Of a stretch of DNA of 64,000 bases, positions 50,414 through 60,223 are shown in pieces. Location: contig NZ_AP018437.1 of the NCBI RefSeq assembly GCF_003966975.1, positions 496,001 to 560,000 of the forward strand, in the 5' to 3' direction. The stretch is from Pelolinea submarina (lineage in GTDB: Bacteria; Chloroflexota; Anaerolineae; Anaerolineales; Anaerolineaceae). Position numbers and translations under genes: made by a program. Under the pieces are notes generated by a model. It ran no database searches. It was not told the DNA's origin and saw nothing but the letters and a program-made list of their open reading frames with translations. Position 1 is the first letter of the stretch. Every line of letters begins with the position of its first letter.

Positions 50414-52297
50414 CTAATATATCTTCCCAATCTTATACCGAAAAGTGAACGGACCAATCCGGATCAGGTCACCATTGTGCAGCAGCAGCCCGGCACTGGA
50501 AACAGGCGCGTAATTCACCCAGGTTCCGTTATCTGATCCGAGGTCGGCAATTCTGACGGAACCGCGTTCGTTTTTGACCAGCAATACGTGCTGGGGGCTG
50601 ATGGCCGCGTCTGCCAATACAATACCGGATTGCGTATTATCGCTGCCGATGATAGTTTCCTGGTTCTCCAGGACGATTTCCTCAATTCCCGCGGGGGGCG
50701 GTGTTTTTCCTGCCCAAATTAAACGCGGAGCGGAATCGCGCGGATTGGCCGCGGCGGGATTCTGCGGGTTGTTGGTTTCCGAGTAATAATCCGTTTCCAG
50801 CGCCGAACCCAGGCCCGGTACACTTTGCAGCATAGGGTCATCGAATTCGTTAATACCGACTGAGAAGCTCCGGCTGCGGCGGTTTTCTATCCAGCGCCTG
50901 CGCAGTCTTAAACCTGCTAACAATGAACCCCCGGCGGCAACCACCAAAAGGGGAATCCAGCCGCCGGTATTGATGAATTTAAGGATACCCACCAGCCAAC
51001 TGGGGTAAGGAGAAGCTACCGTGATCATCACGGAAGCCGGTGGACTGATATTTCGGAAGCCCAGAATGTCTTCCACTTCCACCGCAACCAGGTGCTCGCC
51101 GCTGAAGCGGTATTCATCCAGCTGCCAGCCGAAATAGTCAAAAGGCTCTTCGGTGTTTTCAACGATTACCTCGCCATCCACATAGAGACGTGAGGCTCGT
51201 AATTGCCGTTTATAACCATCGGGAAAAGTGATGGATGCTTGAATGGTAATTACGCTGGGCTGCAGAATTTTTCCTTCCGGCCCATCCGCGTATACCCGGT
51301 CGATTTGCGGCGGCAGATTGATCAGCACTGCCGAAGGCATATTCAAATCGATGGTGAATTGTGTTTCCGGCGTCTCGGCTGTCAGATTGCCATAGGTGGC
51401 GACCGCTTTGACACTGTGAGTACCGCTTTGGCTGACTGTAGAGGTGTAACGCAGGCGGTAAATGTTGCGCATGCGGCCCACGTATTCTTCCGGATCAGGC
51501 GCGGTCAAATTCTCAGTATAGAACAGAAACTTTCCGCCGGTGGCCGTAGCCAATTGGTTGAGGTATTGCACTGCCGGTGCGTTGGCAGCCGTGTCCGGCG
51601 CCACCAGCCAGACATTGACGGGCACGCCGATTTCCTGCGCGCGCGCCTGCAGCGTCGCGATTTTGCCCAAGTCCTGGTCCAACGGCAGCGGGGTGATATA
51701 CAGAATGGCTTGTTTACTTTGCTCAACCAGGCTGGGTTTGGCAGCCACGTCCAGCGCGCTGCTCAGGCTGGCCAGGCTTGGTTCAAAGTTGAACAGGTTG
51801 GGTTTGTAGTTTTGCAGCGTATTGGTAAAAGTGGTCTTTTCCTGTGACTTTTCTATCAACGTCCCTTCATTGCTGGTCAGGCTGTATTGATTGGCGGCAA
51901 TGCTTTGAATACCGGTCAGCCAGGAAGCGATGGTGAAGATGGTTTCTTCGTAGCGGGTGGGGACGGCAGTGTTGGCGCGGTTGCTTAAAGTCGCGCCCAA
52001 ATTCAAGGCAATAATGGTATGCAGCCCGGGTTCAAGCTGCTGCACCTCATTCACCGTGCGTTGTACGCCGTCTTCAAAGACGCTGAAATTATTCAGGTCC
52101 ATCCCATAAACGAATTTTTTCTGGCTGTCGGATGCATCCAGGAACAGGGTAATCTTGGGGAACTGCGACAAATCCGGTGCGGCCATACTTAAGGTCAAAC
52201 TGCTTTGTGCCTGGAGGGGAGTAGTGAATACCAACAAGCTGGATAAGCACAGCGTTATAAGGACGAGCTTTTTAATAACACTTCTAAAATGGAACAT
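50414..52297 (-). CDS. Membrane protein with exported VWA-like part and cytoplasmic FHA domain
   Basis: 627 aa. The signal peptide ends near TTPLQAQ (residue 31). A large exported part follows, with a von Willebrand A-like section (ITLFLDASDSQKKFV, ALNLGATL, QAILYITPLPLDQDLG) up to about 270 and Ig-like strands after it. One membrane helix (about 436-460) leads to a basic stop-transfer (RLRRRWIENRRSR). The last 90 residues are an FHA domain with GSDNTQSGIVLADAAISPQH and SDNGTWVN. It probably links a surface signal with phosphothreonine signalling inside. Forms a unit with the PP2C phosphatase. Confidence 0.8.
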   Translation of the reverse strand: MFHFRSVIKKLVLITLCLSSLLVFTTPLQAQSSLTLSMAAPDLSQFPKITLFLDASDSQKKFVYGMDLNNFSVFEDGVQRTVNEVQQLEPGLHTIIALNLGATLSNRANTAVPTRYEETIFTIASWLTGIQSIAANQYSLTSNEGTLIEKSQEKTTFTNTLQNYKPNLFNFEPSLASLSSALDVAAKPSLVEQSKQAILYITPLPLDQDLGKIATLQARAQEIGVPVNVWLVAPDTAANAPAVQYLNQLATATGGKFLFYTENLTAPDPEEYVGRMRNIYRLRYTSTVSQSGTHSVKAVATYGNLTAETPETQFTIDLNMPSAVLINLPPQIDRVYADGPEGKILQPSVITIQASITFPDGYKRQLRASRLYVDGEVIVENTEEPFDYFGWQLDEYRFSGEHLVAVEVEDILGFRNISPPASVMITVASPYPSWLVGILKFINTGGWIPLLVVAAGGSLLAGLRLRRRWIENRRSRSFSVGINEFDDPMLQSVPGLGSALETDYYSETNNPQNPAAANPRDSAPRLIWAGKTPPPAGIEEIVLENQETIIGSDNTQSGIVLADAAISPQHVLLVKNERGSVRIADLGSDNGTWVNYAPVSSAGLLLHNGDLIRIGPFTFRYKIGKIY

Positions 52298-52368
52298 TAT
52301 GTTTATTTTAATGTCTTTTATCCGGCTGAAAGTAAAATGATTGGACCTTGTGGGTTTGACAGACTGGA

Positions 52369-53658
52369 TTAAGGATAAATACCCTGGCTATTCAGAGCCT
52401 TCACACACGGTTGAAAATCCTGGTGGTAGTTCAAGCAGGTGTAGAAATCGTCAATACCATCATCTTTCTTGCCCAGGGCAATCTCGGCCATACCGCGCCA
52501 GTAATAACTTTCTTCCAGCGCCGGTTCATCATCACGCACCATTTCAATGGAATTCCTGGTAGCTTTCTCAACCACATCGCTATATCGGCCGGTGTAGTAA
52601 TAAGCCAGGTAGGGGCCGGTTTGGTACCACAGGATGCGATAAGGCAGGGTGGAATCGTTTGGCAGCGCATCGTACATGGCAAAGGCCTGGTCATAAGCTG
52701 TGGCAGCCCCGCTGTAGTCGCGCAACTGTACCAGGTTGGTGCCGTAGTTGAACATGGCGAAAAATTGGTCCACACCGCTGGTTTCGTAAATTTCTTCCTG
52801 TGCTTTATCCAAAGCATTCCGATAATTTTGGTCAATGTCGCGGTTATTCCCCAACAGGTTCAGCACATCATTTTCCTTATTGGAAGGATACACTACCATG
52901 TACAGGTAATTGAAGGAGCGCCATTCACTCAGCAGAGTAGTATAGGGTTGAATGTAATCCGGTTCGATGTAGGAATCCTGCGCAATGAAATAGCCTTCGG
53001 CGTCGTTGTACCCATTCAGCACCTGATAATGGCCCATCCAGGTGACGTTATAGTTGATATCCCGGAACGTGGGCCCTTTTTCGACGATGACCGGAAAACC
53101 GGCAGCGATCAGATGCTTGATGGTATCCAGATCCCCGCCCACCCGGATGAGCATTTCCAACCCAGCTTCTTCCACGGTGTAATCTTGCAATTCATACGGC
53201 ATAATGTTCTTGTCTTTGGAAAAAGTCCTTACACCGCGGGCCACATCGTCGTGCGTACCCTCCCAACCCCAATTGGAGAGCACCATGGCCAGGTTGGCCG
53301 GGCCGCAGTAATTCCAGCGATTGTGTTGGGAAAAATAGGTGTCCATTTCGATGGTGTATGCCAGCGGAATGGGCGGCAGGGTGGCTGTGGGGGTGGCGGT
53401 TTGCGCCGGGTGCGTCGGCTCCGGCGTCATTGTGGCTACCAGGGGTACAGGGACGCTGAGCGTGCCTTCCGTGCTGCTCTGCTCGGAGGAAAAAGCAACT
53501 TCCTGGGGCGGGTTCAACCATACGCGTATTCGTCCGCTCCACTGCATTAAATGCCAACCTAACTTCTCTTGAAAGGTTTGGTTTAGGAGAAGGGAATAAC
53601 CAAGGATTGTCAACGCCGTGAAAATGGCGATGGTGATGATCAACCAGCGTTTGGACAT
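52369..53658 (-). CDS. Exported C39-type peptidase with TPR-like C-terminus
   Basis: 429 aa. N-terminal membrane anchor (WLIITIAIFTALTILGYSLLL), a Pro/Thr linker (TPEPTHPAQTATPTAT), then a peptidase C39-like domain with the active-site NYCGPANLAMVL (Cys) and GHYQVLNGYNDAEGYF (His). After residue 280, helical repeats with Tyr/Ala (TGRYSDVVEKATRNS, YYWRGMAEIALGKKDDGIDDFYTCL) look like TPRs. C39 domains cleave double-glycine leaders or act as toxin/peptide processing enzymes. No ABC exporter is adjacent. The substrate is unknown. Confidence 0.8.
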   Translation of the reverse strand: MSKRWLIITIAIFTALTILGYSLLLNQTFQEKLGWHLMQWSGRIRVWLNPPQEVAFSSEQSSTEGTLSVPVPLVATMTPEPTHPAQTATPTATLPPIPLAYTIEMDTYFSQHNRWNYCGPANLAMVLSNWGWEGTHDDVARGVRTFSKDKNIMPYELQDYTVEEAGLEMLIRVGGDLDTIKHLIAAGFPVIVEKGPTFRDINYNVTWMGHYQVLNGYNDAEGYFIAQDSYIEPDYIQPYTTLLSEWRSFNYLYMVVYPSNKENDVLNLLGNNRDIDQNYRNALDKAQEEIYETSGVDQFFAMFNYGTNLVQLRDYSGAATAYDQAFAMYDALPNDSTLPYRILWYQTGPYLAYYYTGRYSDVVEKATRNSIEMVRDDEPALEESYYWRGMAEIALGKKDDGIDDFYTCLNYHQDFQPCVKALNSQGIYP

Positions 53659-53705
53659 GGTCGCATTATAACATTCAGGAGGAAATGCGACAAGAATAGT
53701 CCAAA

Positions 53706-54500
53706 TTAGGCTTTACGGGCTACCACAACCAGGTTTTCGCTGGAGCCTGGCAGGAAGTCCTCGCCGTACATGGATCCAAAACAGGCAATGTCTGAGAAAC
53801 CGCTGTCTTCCAGCAGCCCTGTCAGCACATCGCGTTTGAGCGGATAGAGCCGGGTTGAGGAAATGCGCTGCTGCCAGCCGGTTTTTCCATCGCGAATCAG
53901 GCGCATGATATTGAACGTAAGCAGGCCATCGTGGTCAAAATCATAGAATCTTAGAAAGATCCATTCCTTTTCCCCTTCGCTGCGCCCTTGCGGTTCGATC
54001 CAGCGCTCCTTATGTTCCAGAACGGCGTCAAAATTGCGATTTTGGAAAATTAAATATCCGCCGGAGTTCAAGCAGTTGGCCATGTCCCATAAAGTGGTTT
54101 GGATTAATTCGGTGGAAAGCAGGTGCGGTAGTGCGTTTCCCAGACTGGTGATCATGTCATAAGGAAATTCAGGTTCATTCATTAAATCTGCTTTCAAGTT
54201 ACCAAAAGAAGATTCTCTGAAGTTAACCTTCACACCGGCTGCTCGCGCGTTTTCAGAGGCTTTCTCAATCATCTTTGGACTGAGATCCGCCCCACAGACG
54301 GTAAAGCCCTGTTTGGCCAGTTCAATGGCATGCATACCGCTGCCGCAAGCCATATCCAGAATACGGGCGCGCCGATCCAGGTGCGTTTCGGCCAATCGCA
54401 GGTATTTTTGTAAAAAGGGGATTTCGATCGCCAACCGCGGCTGCCAGTTGACAAAGCGGTCATAATCCTGACTGAATTCGTCGTAGACTTCCTTATTCAT
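53706..54500 (-). CDS. SAM-dependent methyltransferase
   Basis: 264 aa, class I methyltransferase with motif I ILDMACGSGMHAIELAKQG, motif II VCGADLSPKMIEKA and motif IV YDMITSLGNALPHLL. It resembles small-molecule N-methyltransferases (glycine/sarcosine group), with a FDAVLEHKERWIEP segment in the second half. The substrate is unclear. It lies between the C39 peptidase and the response regulator, in the same orientation but with spacing that does not prove an operon. Confidence 0.75.
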   Translation of the reverse strand: MNKEVYDEFSQDYDRFVNWQPRLAIEIPFLQKYLRLAETHLDRRARILDMACGSGMHAIELAKQGFTVCGADLSPKMIEKASENARAAGVKVNFRESSFGNLKADLMNEPEFPYDMITSLGNALPHLLSTELIQTTLWDMANCLNSGGYLIFQNRNFDAVLEHKERWIEPQGRSEGEKEWIFLRFYDFDHDGLLTFNIMRLIRDGKTGWQQRISSTRLYPLKRDVLTGLLEDSGFSDIACFGSMYGEDFLPGSSENLVVVARKA

Positions 54501-54584
54501 TTGCCATGCTCCAACTTAAGATAGGCAGGCAGGTTCGGGAAACGGTAAGGGTTAGCTGAAAAGTGCGGCCTAGCCGCCTATACC

Positions 54585-55226
54585 TTATTCTACCAGCCCG
54601 TAACGCAAGGCCAGCACCGCGGCCTGGGTGCGATCGTCAACATTCAGTTTCTCAAGAATGGCACTCACATAGTTTCGCACGGTACCTTCCGATAGAAACA
54701 GGTTTTGAGCAATTTCGGCATTGGCCATCCCCTGTGCAATCAACTTAAGGATTTCTTTTTCTCGATCGGATAGATTTTCACCCAGGGTTGAATCCCCCGG
54801 CATGGCTTGTTTGGAGAGCTGTTTAAACAATTTTCCGGCAACCTTGGAATCTACCGGGGTATTACCAACCACGATTTCTTCAATGGCCTGTACCAGCGCT
54901 TCGCGCGACGTGTCCTTAAGCAGGTATCCGTCCGCGCCGTTGCGGATGGCATCAAACAGCCAGGCATCTGCGTCGTAGGTGGTCAGCACCAGGACTTTGA
55001 TCTCGGGATATTTTTCTTTGATGGCTTTAGTGGCATGAATACCGTTCATAATGGGCATTTTTAAGTCCATAAGAACTACATCCATCGGGTGTTTTTGCAG
55101 TAACTCCAATGCCTCGATGCCGTTATTAGCAATGCCAATTACCTGAATATTCTCTGAAGTACTCAGAATAGCCTTCAATCCCTGGCATACGACTTCCTGA
55201 TCGTCGCAAATAATTAACTTAATCAT
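54585..55226 (-). CDS. NarL/LuxR-type response regulator
   Basis: 213 aa. Receiver domain with the acidic pocket CDDQE, phosphorylation site Asp54 in VVLMDLKMP, Thr and Lys (VLTTYD, LLKDTS). C-terminal LuxR-type helix-turn-helix (LSDREKEILKLIAQGMANAEIAQNLFLSEGTVRNYV). Its start overlaps the histidine kinase stop by 8 nt, so the two make a system. It likely controls the divergently transcribed efflux operon beginning at 56730. Confidence 0.9.
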   Translation of the reverse strand: MIKLIICDDQEVVCQGLKAILSTSENIQVIGIANNGIEALELLQKHPMDVVLMDLKMPIMNGIHATKAIKEKYPEIKVLVLTTYDADAWLFDAIRNGADGYLLKDTSREALVQAIEEIVVGNTPVDSKVAGKLFKQLSKQAMPGDSTLGENLSDREKEILKLIAQGMANAEIAQNLFLSEGTVRNYVSAILEKLNVDDRTQAAVLALRYGLVE

Positions 55227-56553
55227 AATTTGTCTCTAAACAGATATCGATCTCGGTGCCCTTGTTTATATCACTGGTGATATTAAAAGTCCCGCCCAAC
55301 ATTTCAATGCGTTCGCGCATACCGCGGATTCCCAGACGGTCTTTTTTCACTTTATCCAGGTTAAACCCTTTACCGTTGTCTTGAATGATCAATTTAATAT
55401 TGTTGTCTTCGGTAAACAATTTAACACTGGCCTGACTGGCATTGGAATGCCGCAGGATATTCTCAAAGGCTTCCTGAACAGTGCGGTAGATACAATGGCT
55501 CATGTCGTCCGGCAGTACGTCCAGCCCTTTGTCCAAATCGAATTGAGCGCTGAAACCGCCGCGTTCTGCGGCCGAGAGGCCCAGATTGCGGATGGCTTGC
55601 GTCAGGCCGTATGCTTCCAGTTCGGAGGTGCGCAAATCAACCAGCGCGCGCCGTGTCTCAGCTAAACCGTTCTTGGTGTTTTCCAATGTTTGTGCTAATA
55701 AAAATTTTGCCTGATTCGGATCGCGGTCAAACAGGGCTTTTATGGCTTCTAACTGGACGGATGTGCTGCTCAGGGTGTGTGCCAGTGTATCGTGCAGTTC
55801 ACGGGCCAGACGGTTGCGTTCCTGAGTCTGAGCCAGCTTTTCGCTGGTCAGGGCGTATTTCTGCAGTTTCTGATTAGCTTCCGCCAATTGGCTGTGCTGG
55901 CTGCGCTGAAGGGTCACCAAGCTGTTCTCGATCCATCCTACTATCCCAAGGATCACGCTGCGGGCGAAACTACCCATGAAATCGGATAGGATCATAATCT
56001 CAGAAGAGATTACGACAGAGACTGTACCTTGATGCGAGTCTTGACTGGTGGAGAGATTCGTCAAGTAGATGCCTAAAGTTTCATTATTTTGTTCCAGTAA
56101 TGTAGGGCCAAAATCAGCTATAAGAATAACCAGGCAGTAAATCAATACATGCCGCATGGAATATTGCCAGGCGAGGAAGACCAGAGGAATAATCAGGAAG
56201 AATATTGCATCCCAGCGAAAAAGCGACGGACCAGTATCGGGCACCATGCGCCTAAGCGATAAAGAAAAGATATGCCGGGAAAAGATAGTGATCAAAGCGA
56301 TTGAGTATAGAATAACCAGCAAAGTCTTTTTGGTAATACGATCCTCGACCTTTTTAATCGAAATAGTCACCAGAATAGCTGTCATTAAAGCAACAGAGGC
56401 AAAGGATAGATAATCAACCGCGTCAATTTTAAAGTAGTTATTACGTAATGAAAATCTTGGGGAAAACGAACTCAATAAAAGGAAAAGGATCTGGACAATA
56501 ATTGACCAGCGTAGAATCTGAATAACCTGTCGATCGATACTTTCCTTTTGCAT
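55219..56553 (-). CDS. Membrane sensor histidine kinase (HisKA_3, NarX/LiaS type)
   Basis: 444 aa. About five N-terminal hydrophobic segments fill residues 12-205. A coiled linker then leads to the dimerisation domain with the phospho-accepting His254 in ARELHDTLAHTLSSTSVQLE. An ATPase domain follows (LIIQDNGKGFNLDKV, RLGIRGMRERIEMLGG). No obvious sensory domain, so signals may be sensed inside the membrane, as in kinases that monitor cell-envelope antibiotics. It is coupled to the response regulator and divergent from the MacAB-like genes. Confidence 0.9.
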   Translation of the reverse strand: MQKESIDRQVIQILRWSIIVQILFLLLSSFSPRFSLRNNYFKIDAVDYLSFASVALMTAILVTISIKKVEDRITKKTLLVILYSIALITIFSRHIFSLSLRRMVPDTGPSLFRWDAIFFLIIPLVFLAWQYSMRHVLIYCLVILIADFGPTLLEQNNETLGIYLTNLSTSQDSHQGTVSVVISSEIMILSDFMGSFARSVILGIVGWIENSLVTLQRSQHSQLAEANQKLQKYALTSEKLAQTQERNRLARELHDTLAHTLSSTSVQLEAIKALFDRDPNQAKFLLAQTLENTKNGLAETRRALVDLRTSELEAYGLTQAIRNLGLSAAERGGFSAQFDLDKGLDVLPDDMSHCIYRTVQEAFENILRHSNASQASVKLFTEDNNIKLIIQDNGKGFNLDKVKKDRLGIRGMRERIEMLGGTFNITSDINKGTEIDICLETNYD

Positions 56554-56729
56554 AGCTGGATATTAACACATATTAAAAAACCTTAATAGGTGATGGCAGT
56601 CATATTGAGCTATGATAGCTCTCACGAAATTTGTTTACAGGGAACATATGCGGATTTTACATCCAGCCGGTATGATATGAAACCGGAATGATTAGATTCC
56701 CGTAGACTATCTTGAAGGAGAAATTACAC

Positions 56730-58229
56730 ATGGATATTGAAAAAATAAAGACAACTCTCGTGGATTTTTATGATTCACGAAAAAAGCTTGTCTGGATCAT
56801 CGGAGCAGTATTGCTGGTTGCGATTGTAGCCCTTATTGCATTTCCGAAGGGCTCCAAAGCATCCGTAGACACGGAAGTGAGCTATGGTCAGGTGACTCGT
56901 GGTTCGCTGACTGAAACGATTGATGTGGTAGGTACATTGGAAGCTATTCCTGCCGCTACTTTGACCTGGCAGTCCGGCGGTATCGTGGATAGCTTTGATG
57001 TAAAGGTTGGCGACAAGGTTTCTCAGGGCGATGTCCTGATGACACTAACCGAGAGCACTTTGGATGCTACAATCCTGGACGCTCAGTCAAGTTTGCTAGA
57101 CGCGAAAACCACTTTGGAAAATCTGAAGAGTGCCAATACGGACCTTTACACGGCTGCACAAACCTTAGCGGACGCGGAATACGAACTGAGACAGTACAAA
57201 TCCGATCGCGATTACTACAACACCAAAGGTGCTTCGGACGATACTATCGAAGCTGCCCGCGAAGCATATTATGCAGCCAAGCAGGTTGTCTGGGAAAAAC
57301 AGGCTGCCTACGATGCTTTATCGGATCTGGAAGCCGATGATCCCGAAAAAATGGCAGCTTATGACGAACAGAAAGCCGCTATCGAAGCGCAGAATAAAGC
57401 TTTGAGCAATTTGAATTATATTTTGGGTATTTCTTATGATTATGGTGTTGAAACCAATTTTATTGAGTATGATGCAGCCCTGGCGGCAGTTGAAGAAGCG
57501 CGCGTGGAATATAACCGTTATTTAGACCAGAGCGACGAAATTGCCGCGGCGGAAGCTTCCGTGCAGGCACTGGAAAATACGATCAATACCGGCAAGATCG
57601 TTGCCCCCTTCGACGGCACTATCACCCAAATCGACGCGGTTGCCGGTGACCTGATTACCAGCTATTCCGATTCCGACAACACGACGGCCGCACTGACGAT
57701 CAGCAACCTGGATAATCTGATGGTCGAAGTATCCATTTCCGAGGTCGATATCAACAAAGTAGCTGTTGGCCAGCGTGCTGTAATCACTTTCGACGCGATT
57801 TCCAATAAGAAATATACAGGTTATGTTTCCTCAATCTCTTCTTCCGGTGAGGAAGATGAGAATGGCATCGTTCAATTCTCTGTCTGGGTGAAAGTGGACG
57901 ATACCGACGAAAAGGTTAGGCCTGGTTTTACCTCCGTGGTCAGTATTGTGACTGCTGAAGTGGAAGATGCGTTGTTGGTTCCCTATGATGCAGTGGTCAG
58001 CCGCGACGGTTCCTATATGGTTGTTCTGGCCGACAATTCCGGCAACACCACCATGGTCCCGGTTGAGATAGGCGCGACCTCCGACTTGTTCGCGGAAGTT
58101 ACCGGCGGTGAATTGAAAGAAGGCGACCAGGTCGTGCTTTACACCTCTAATAATAGTGCCGACTTTGGCATGGTAATGATGAGCGGCGGAGGCGGTGGTC
58201 AACCCCCATCCGACGGCGGGTCTCGATAG
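56730..58229 (+). CDS. HlyD/MacA-type efflux adaptor, first copy
   Basis: 499 aa, one N-terminal membrane helix (KLVWIIGAVLLVAIVALIAF) and then a barrel-sandwich (lipoyl-like) domain split by a long coiled-coil hairpin (about residues 110-290, rich in Ala/Glu/Gln). VAPFDGTITQIDAVAGD closes the lipoyl half, and a beta-barrel domain with DAISNKKYTGYVSSISSSGE follows. The C-terminal tail is Gly-rich. The ATG at 56730 follows AAGGAGA; the frame is open from a TTG at 56712. It is paralogous to the second adaptor at 60224, with the same segment order. Confidence 0.85.
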   Translation: MDIEKIKTTLVDFYDSRKKLVWIIGAVLLVAIVALIAFPKGSKASVDTEVSYGQVTRGSLTETIDVVGTLEAIPAATLTWQSGGIVDSFDVKVGDKVSQGDVLMTLTESTLDATILDAQSSLLDAKTTLENLKSANTDLYTAAQTLADAEYELRQYKSDRDYYNTKGASDDTIEAAREAYYAAKQVVWEKQAAYDALSDLEADDPEKMAAYDEQKAAIEAQNKALSNLNYILGISYDYGVETNFIEYDAALAAVEEARVEYNRYLDQSDEIAAAEASVQALENTINTGKIVAPFDGTITQIDAVAGDLITSYSDSDNTTAALTISNLDNLMVEVSISEVDINKVAVGQRAVITFDAISNKKYTGYVSSISSSGEEDENGIVQFSVWVKVDDTDEKVRPGFTSVVSIVTAEVEDALLVPYDAVVSRDGSYMVVLADNSGNTTMVPVEIGATSDLFAEVTGGELKEGDQVVLYTSNNSADFGMVMMSGGGGGQPPSDGGSR

Positions 58230-58237
58230 GATAAATA

Positions 58238-58936
58238 ATGGTAGGTAAAAAAATGAATAAAAAAGTTGTAGAAGTCAAGGACCTTGTTAAAACCTACCAG
58301 ATGGGTGATATCCAGGTAAACGCACTGCGCGGACTTTCAATGTCGGTGAAAGAAGGTGAAGTGATCGCGATCATGGGCCCCTCCGGATCAGGCAAGTCCA
58401 CTCTGATGAACACATTGGGCTGTTTGGATCGCCCAACCAGCGGAACCTACATTCTGAATGGTGAAAATGTGATGGCAATGGGTGACGATCAGTTAGCGGA
58501 TGTGCGCAATCGGCAGGTAGGTTTTATCTTTCAGTCCTATAACCTGTTGTCTCGTTCAACGGCAAAGGCGAATGTCATGCTGCCCATGCGATACAGGCGG
58601 AACAACGGACACGTTGATCCTGCGGAAGTTGCGAAAGAATTACTGATTCGCGTTGGGCTTGAAGATCGAATGAATCACAAACCCTTCGAAATGTCCGGCG
58701 GACAGCAGCAGCGTGTCGCTATCGCACGCGCATTGGTGAACAACCCGGCTATCATCCTGGCGGATGAACCGACTGGTAACCTGGATTCCAAATCTGGCAA
58801 GGAGATCATGGACCTTCTACTTGGTTTGAACAAGGAAAGAGGTGTCACATTGATCGTCGTGACCCACGATCCGAAAATTGCCGCACTAACGCAGCGAACC
58901 GTAAGAATCTTGGATGGAAGGGTCGAAAATGAATAG
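58238..58936 (+). CDS. MacB/LolD-type ABC ATPase
   Basis: 232 aa. Walker A GPSGSGKST, signature MSGGQQQRVAIARAL, Walker B IILADEPTGNLDS, and the switch H in VVTHDPKIA. It is a typical MacB/LolD-type subunit that works with a FtsX-like permease. It starts 8 nt after the first adaptor, and its end overlaps the permease start. The start could be 58238 or the ATG at 58253. Works in export of peptides, drugs or lipids across the membrane (family knowledge). Confidence 0.9.
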   Translation: MVGKKMNKKVVEVKDLVKTYQMGDIQVNALRGLSMSVKEGEVIAIMGPSGSGKSTLMNTLGCLDRPTSGTYILNGENVMAMGDDQLADVRNRQVGFIFQSYNLLSRSTAKANVMLPMRYRRNNGHVDPAEVAKELLIRVGLEDRMNHKPFEMSGGQQQRVAIARALVNNPAIILADEPTGNLDSKSGKEIMDLLLGLNKERGVTLIVVTHDPKIAALTQRTVRILDGRVENE

Positions 58937-60161
58937 CTGGAGAGTATTTAAAGAGGCTATCGAGAGCCTGGCATCCAACAAACTGCGCACTGCGCTGACA
59001 ATGCTGGGTATCGTTATTGGCGTGACCGCAGTGCTATCCATGACGGCCATCGGGCAAGGTGCATCTTCGTCAATCACCAGTTCAATCGAGTCTATGGGAA
59101 CGAACTTACTTTTCGTATCCAGAGCTTTTTCAGATAATAACAGCAACCCGCAGGCGCTGACACTGTCTGATGCGGAAGCGTTGATCGAGTCCGGCGGCGC
59201 CCCCTCTGTGGCGGCGGTTGCACCGGTGGTGAACGCATCCAGGACTGTGGTATACGGAGATAACAGTACCTCAACAACAATCATGGGTGTTACCCCGGAT
59301 TATGCTTCAGTGCGTAAGGTTTCGGTTTCCTCCGGCCGTTTTATCGACCAGAAAGATATCGATAGCAGTTCCACTGTGGCAATCCTGGGCAATGATGTGG
59401 TAGAAGATCTATTTGGATCCGACGTCGGGGTGATTGGCCAAAAGATCCGCATTGGCAACATGCTCTACGAGGTCGTTGGAATTCTGGAGTCGTCCGGTGG
59501 CACCTTTAGCGGTTCTTCTGACAACCAGATCATCGTCCCGATCACAACCGCATTCTCGCGCCTTGTAGCGCGTTCGAATGCGAATGATGAAGTAGACATG
59601 ATCTATGTCTCTGCAGTGGACTCTGAATCGATGAGCGGCGCGACCAGTGAAATTACTTCAATCTTGCGTTCGAGACATAAAATCAGCTCGGATGAGGATG
59701 ACGATTTTAACATTATGTCCCAGGAAAGTATGACAGAAGCTGCGTCATCCATCACGGGTGTGTTGACAGTCTTCCTGGGCGGCATCGCGGCCATCTCTCT
59801 GCTGGTTGGCGGTATCGGCATCATGAACATCATGCTGGTATCTGTGATCGAACGTACCAAGGAAATCGGTCTGCGCAAGGCAGTGGGTGCCAAGAATAAA
59901 GACATCCTGCTGCAATTCATGACAGAGTCGCTGATCATTGGTTTGGCCGGCGGTCTGTTGGGTATCATTCTGGCTTATGGATTGGCAGCTATTATTGGGA
60001 ATATCGCGGCGGCATCAAACTTCGACCTGAACCCGGTCATTACATTTGGGTCGATCCTGCTTGCTGTTGGGTTCTCCATGGCGGTGGGTTTGATCTTTGG
60101 TATCTACCCGGCCAGCCGCGCCTCCAAACTTGAGCCGGTGGAAGCTTTGCGGACAGAATAA
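58929..60161 (+). CDS. MacB-type ABC permease (FtsX family)
   Basis: 410 aa. One N-terminal helix (LRTALTMLGIVIGVTAVLSM), a large extracytoplasmic MacB-PCD part (about 45-280) and three C-terminal helices, with SVIERTKEIGLRKAVGA, the conserved motif of FtsX domains. ILLAVGFSMAVGLIFGIYPASRASKLEPVEALR closes the protein. I chose the ATG at 58929, behind GGAAGGG, which overlaps the ATPase stop by 8 nt. With the adaptors it forms the MacAB-like exporter. Confidence 0.9.
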   Translation: MNSWRVFKEAIESLASNKLRTALTMLGIVIGVTAVLSMTAIGQGASSSITSSIESMGTNLLFVSRAFSDNNSNPQALTLSDAEALIESGGAPSVAAVAPVVNASRTVVYGDNSTSTTIMGVTPDYASVRKVSVSSGRFIDQKDIDSSSTVAILGNDVVEDLFGSDVGVIGQKIRIGNMLYEVVGILESSGGTFSGSSDNQIIVPITTAFSRLVARSNANDEVDMIYVSAVDSESMSGATSEITSILRSRHKISSDEDDDFNIMSQESMTEAASSITGVLTVFLGGIAAISLLVGGIGIMNIMLVSVIERTKEIGLRKAVGAKNKDILLQFMTESLIIGLAGGLLGIILAYGLAAIIGNIAAASNFDLNPVITFGSILLAVGFSMAVGLIFGIYPASRASKLEPVEALRTE

Positions 60162-60223
60162 TCTAATTCACCGGTAGGAGCTTTAGAACCTGCCGGTGAA
60201 TTGAAAGAAATGGGTTGATTTGT

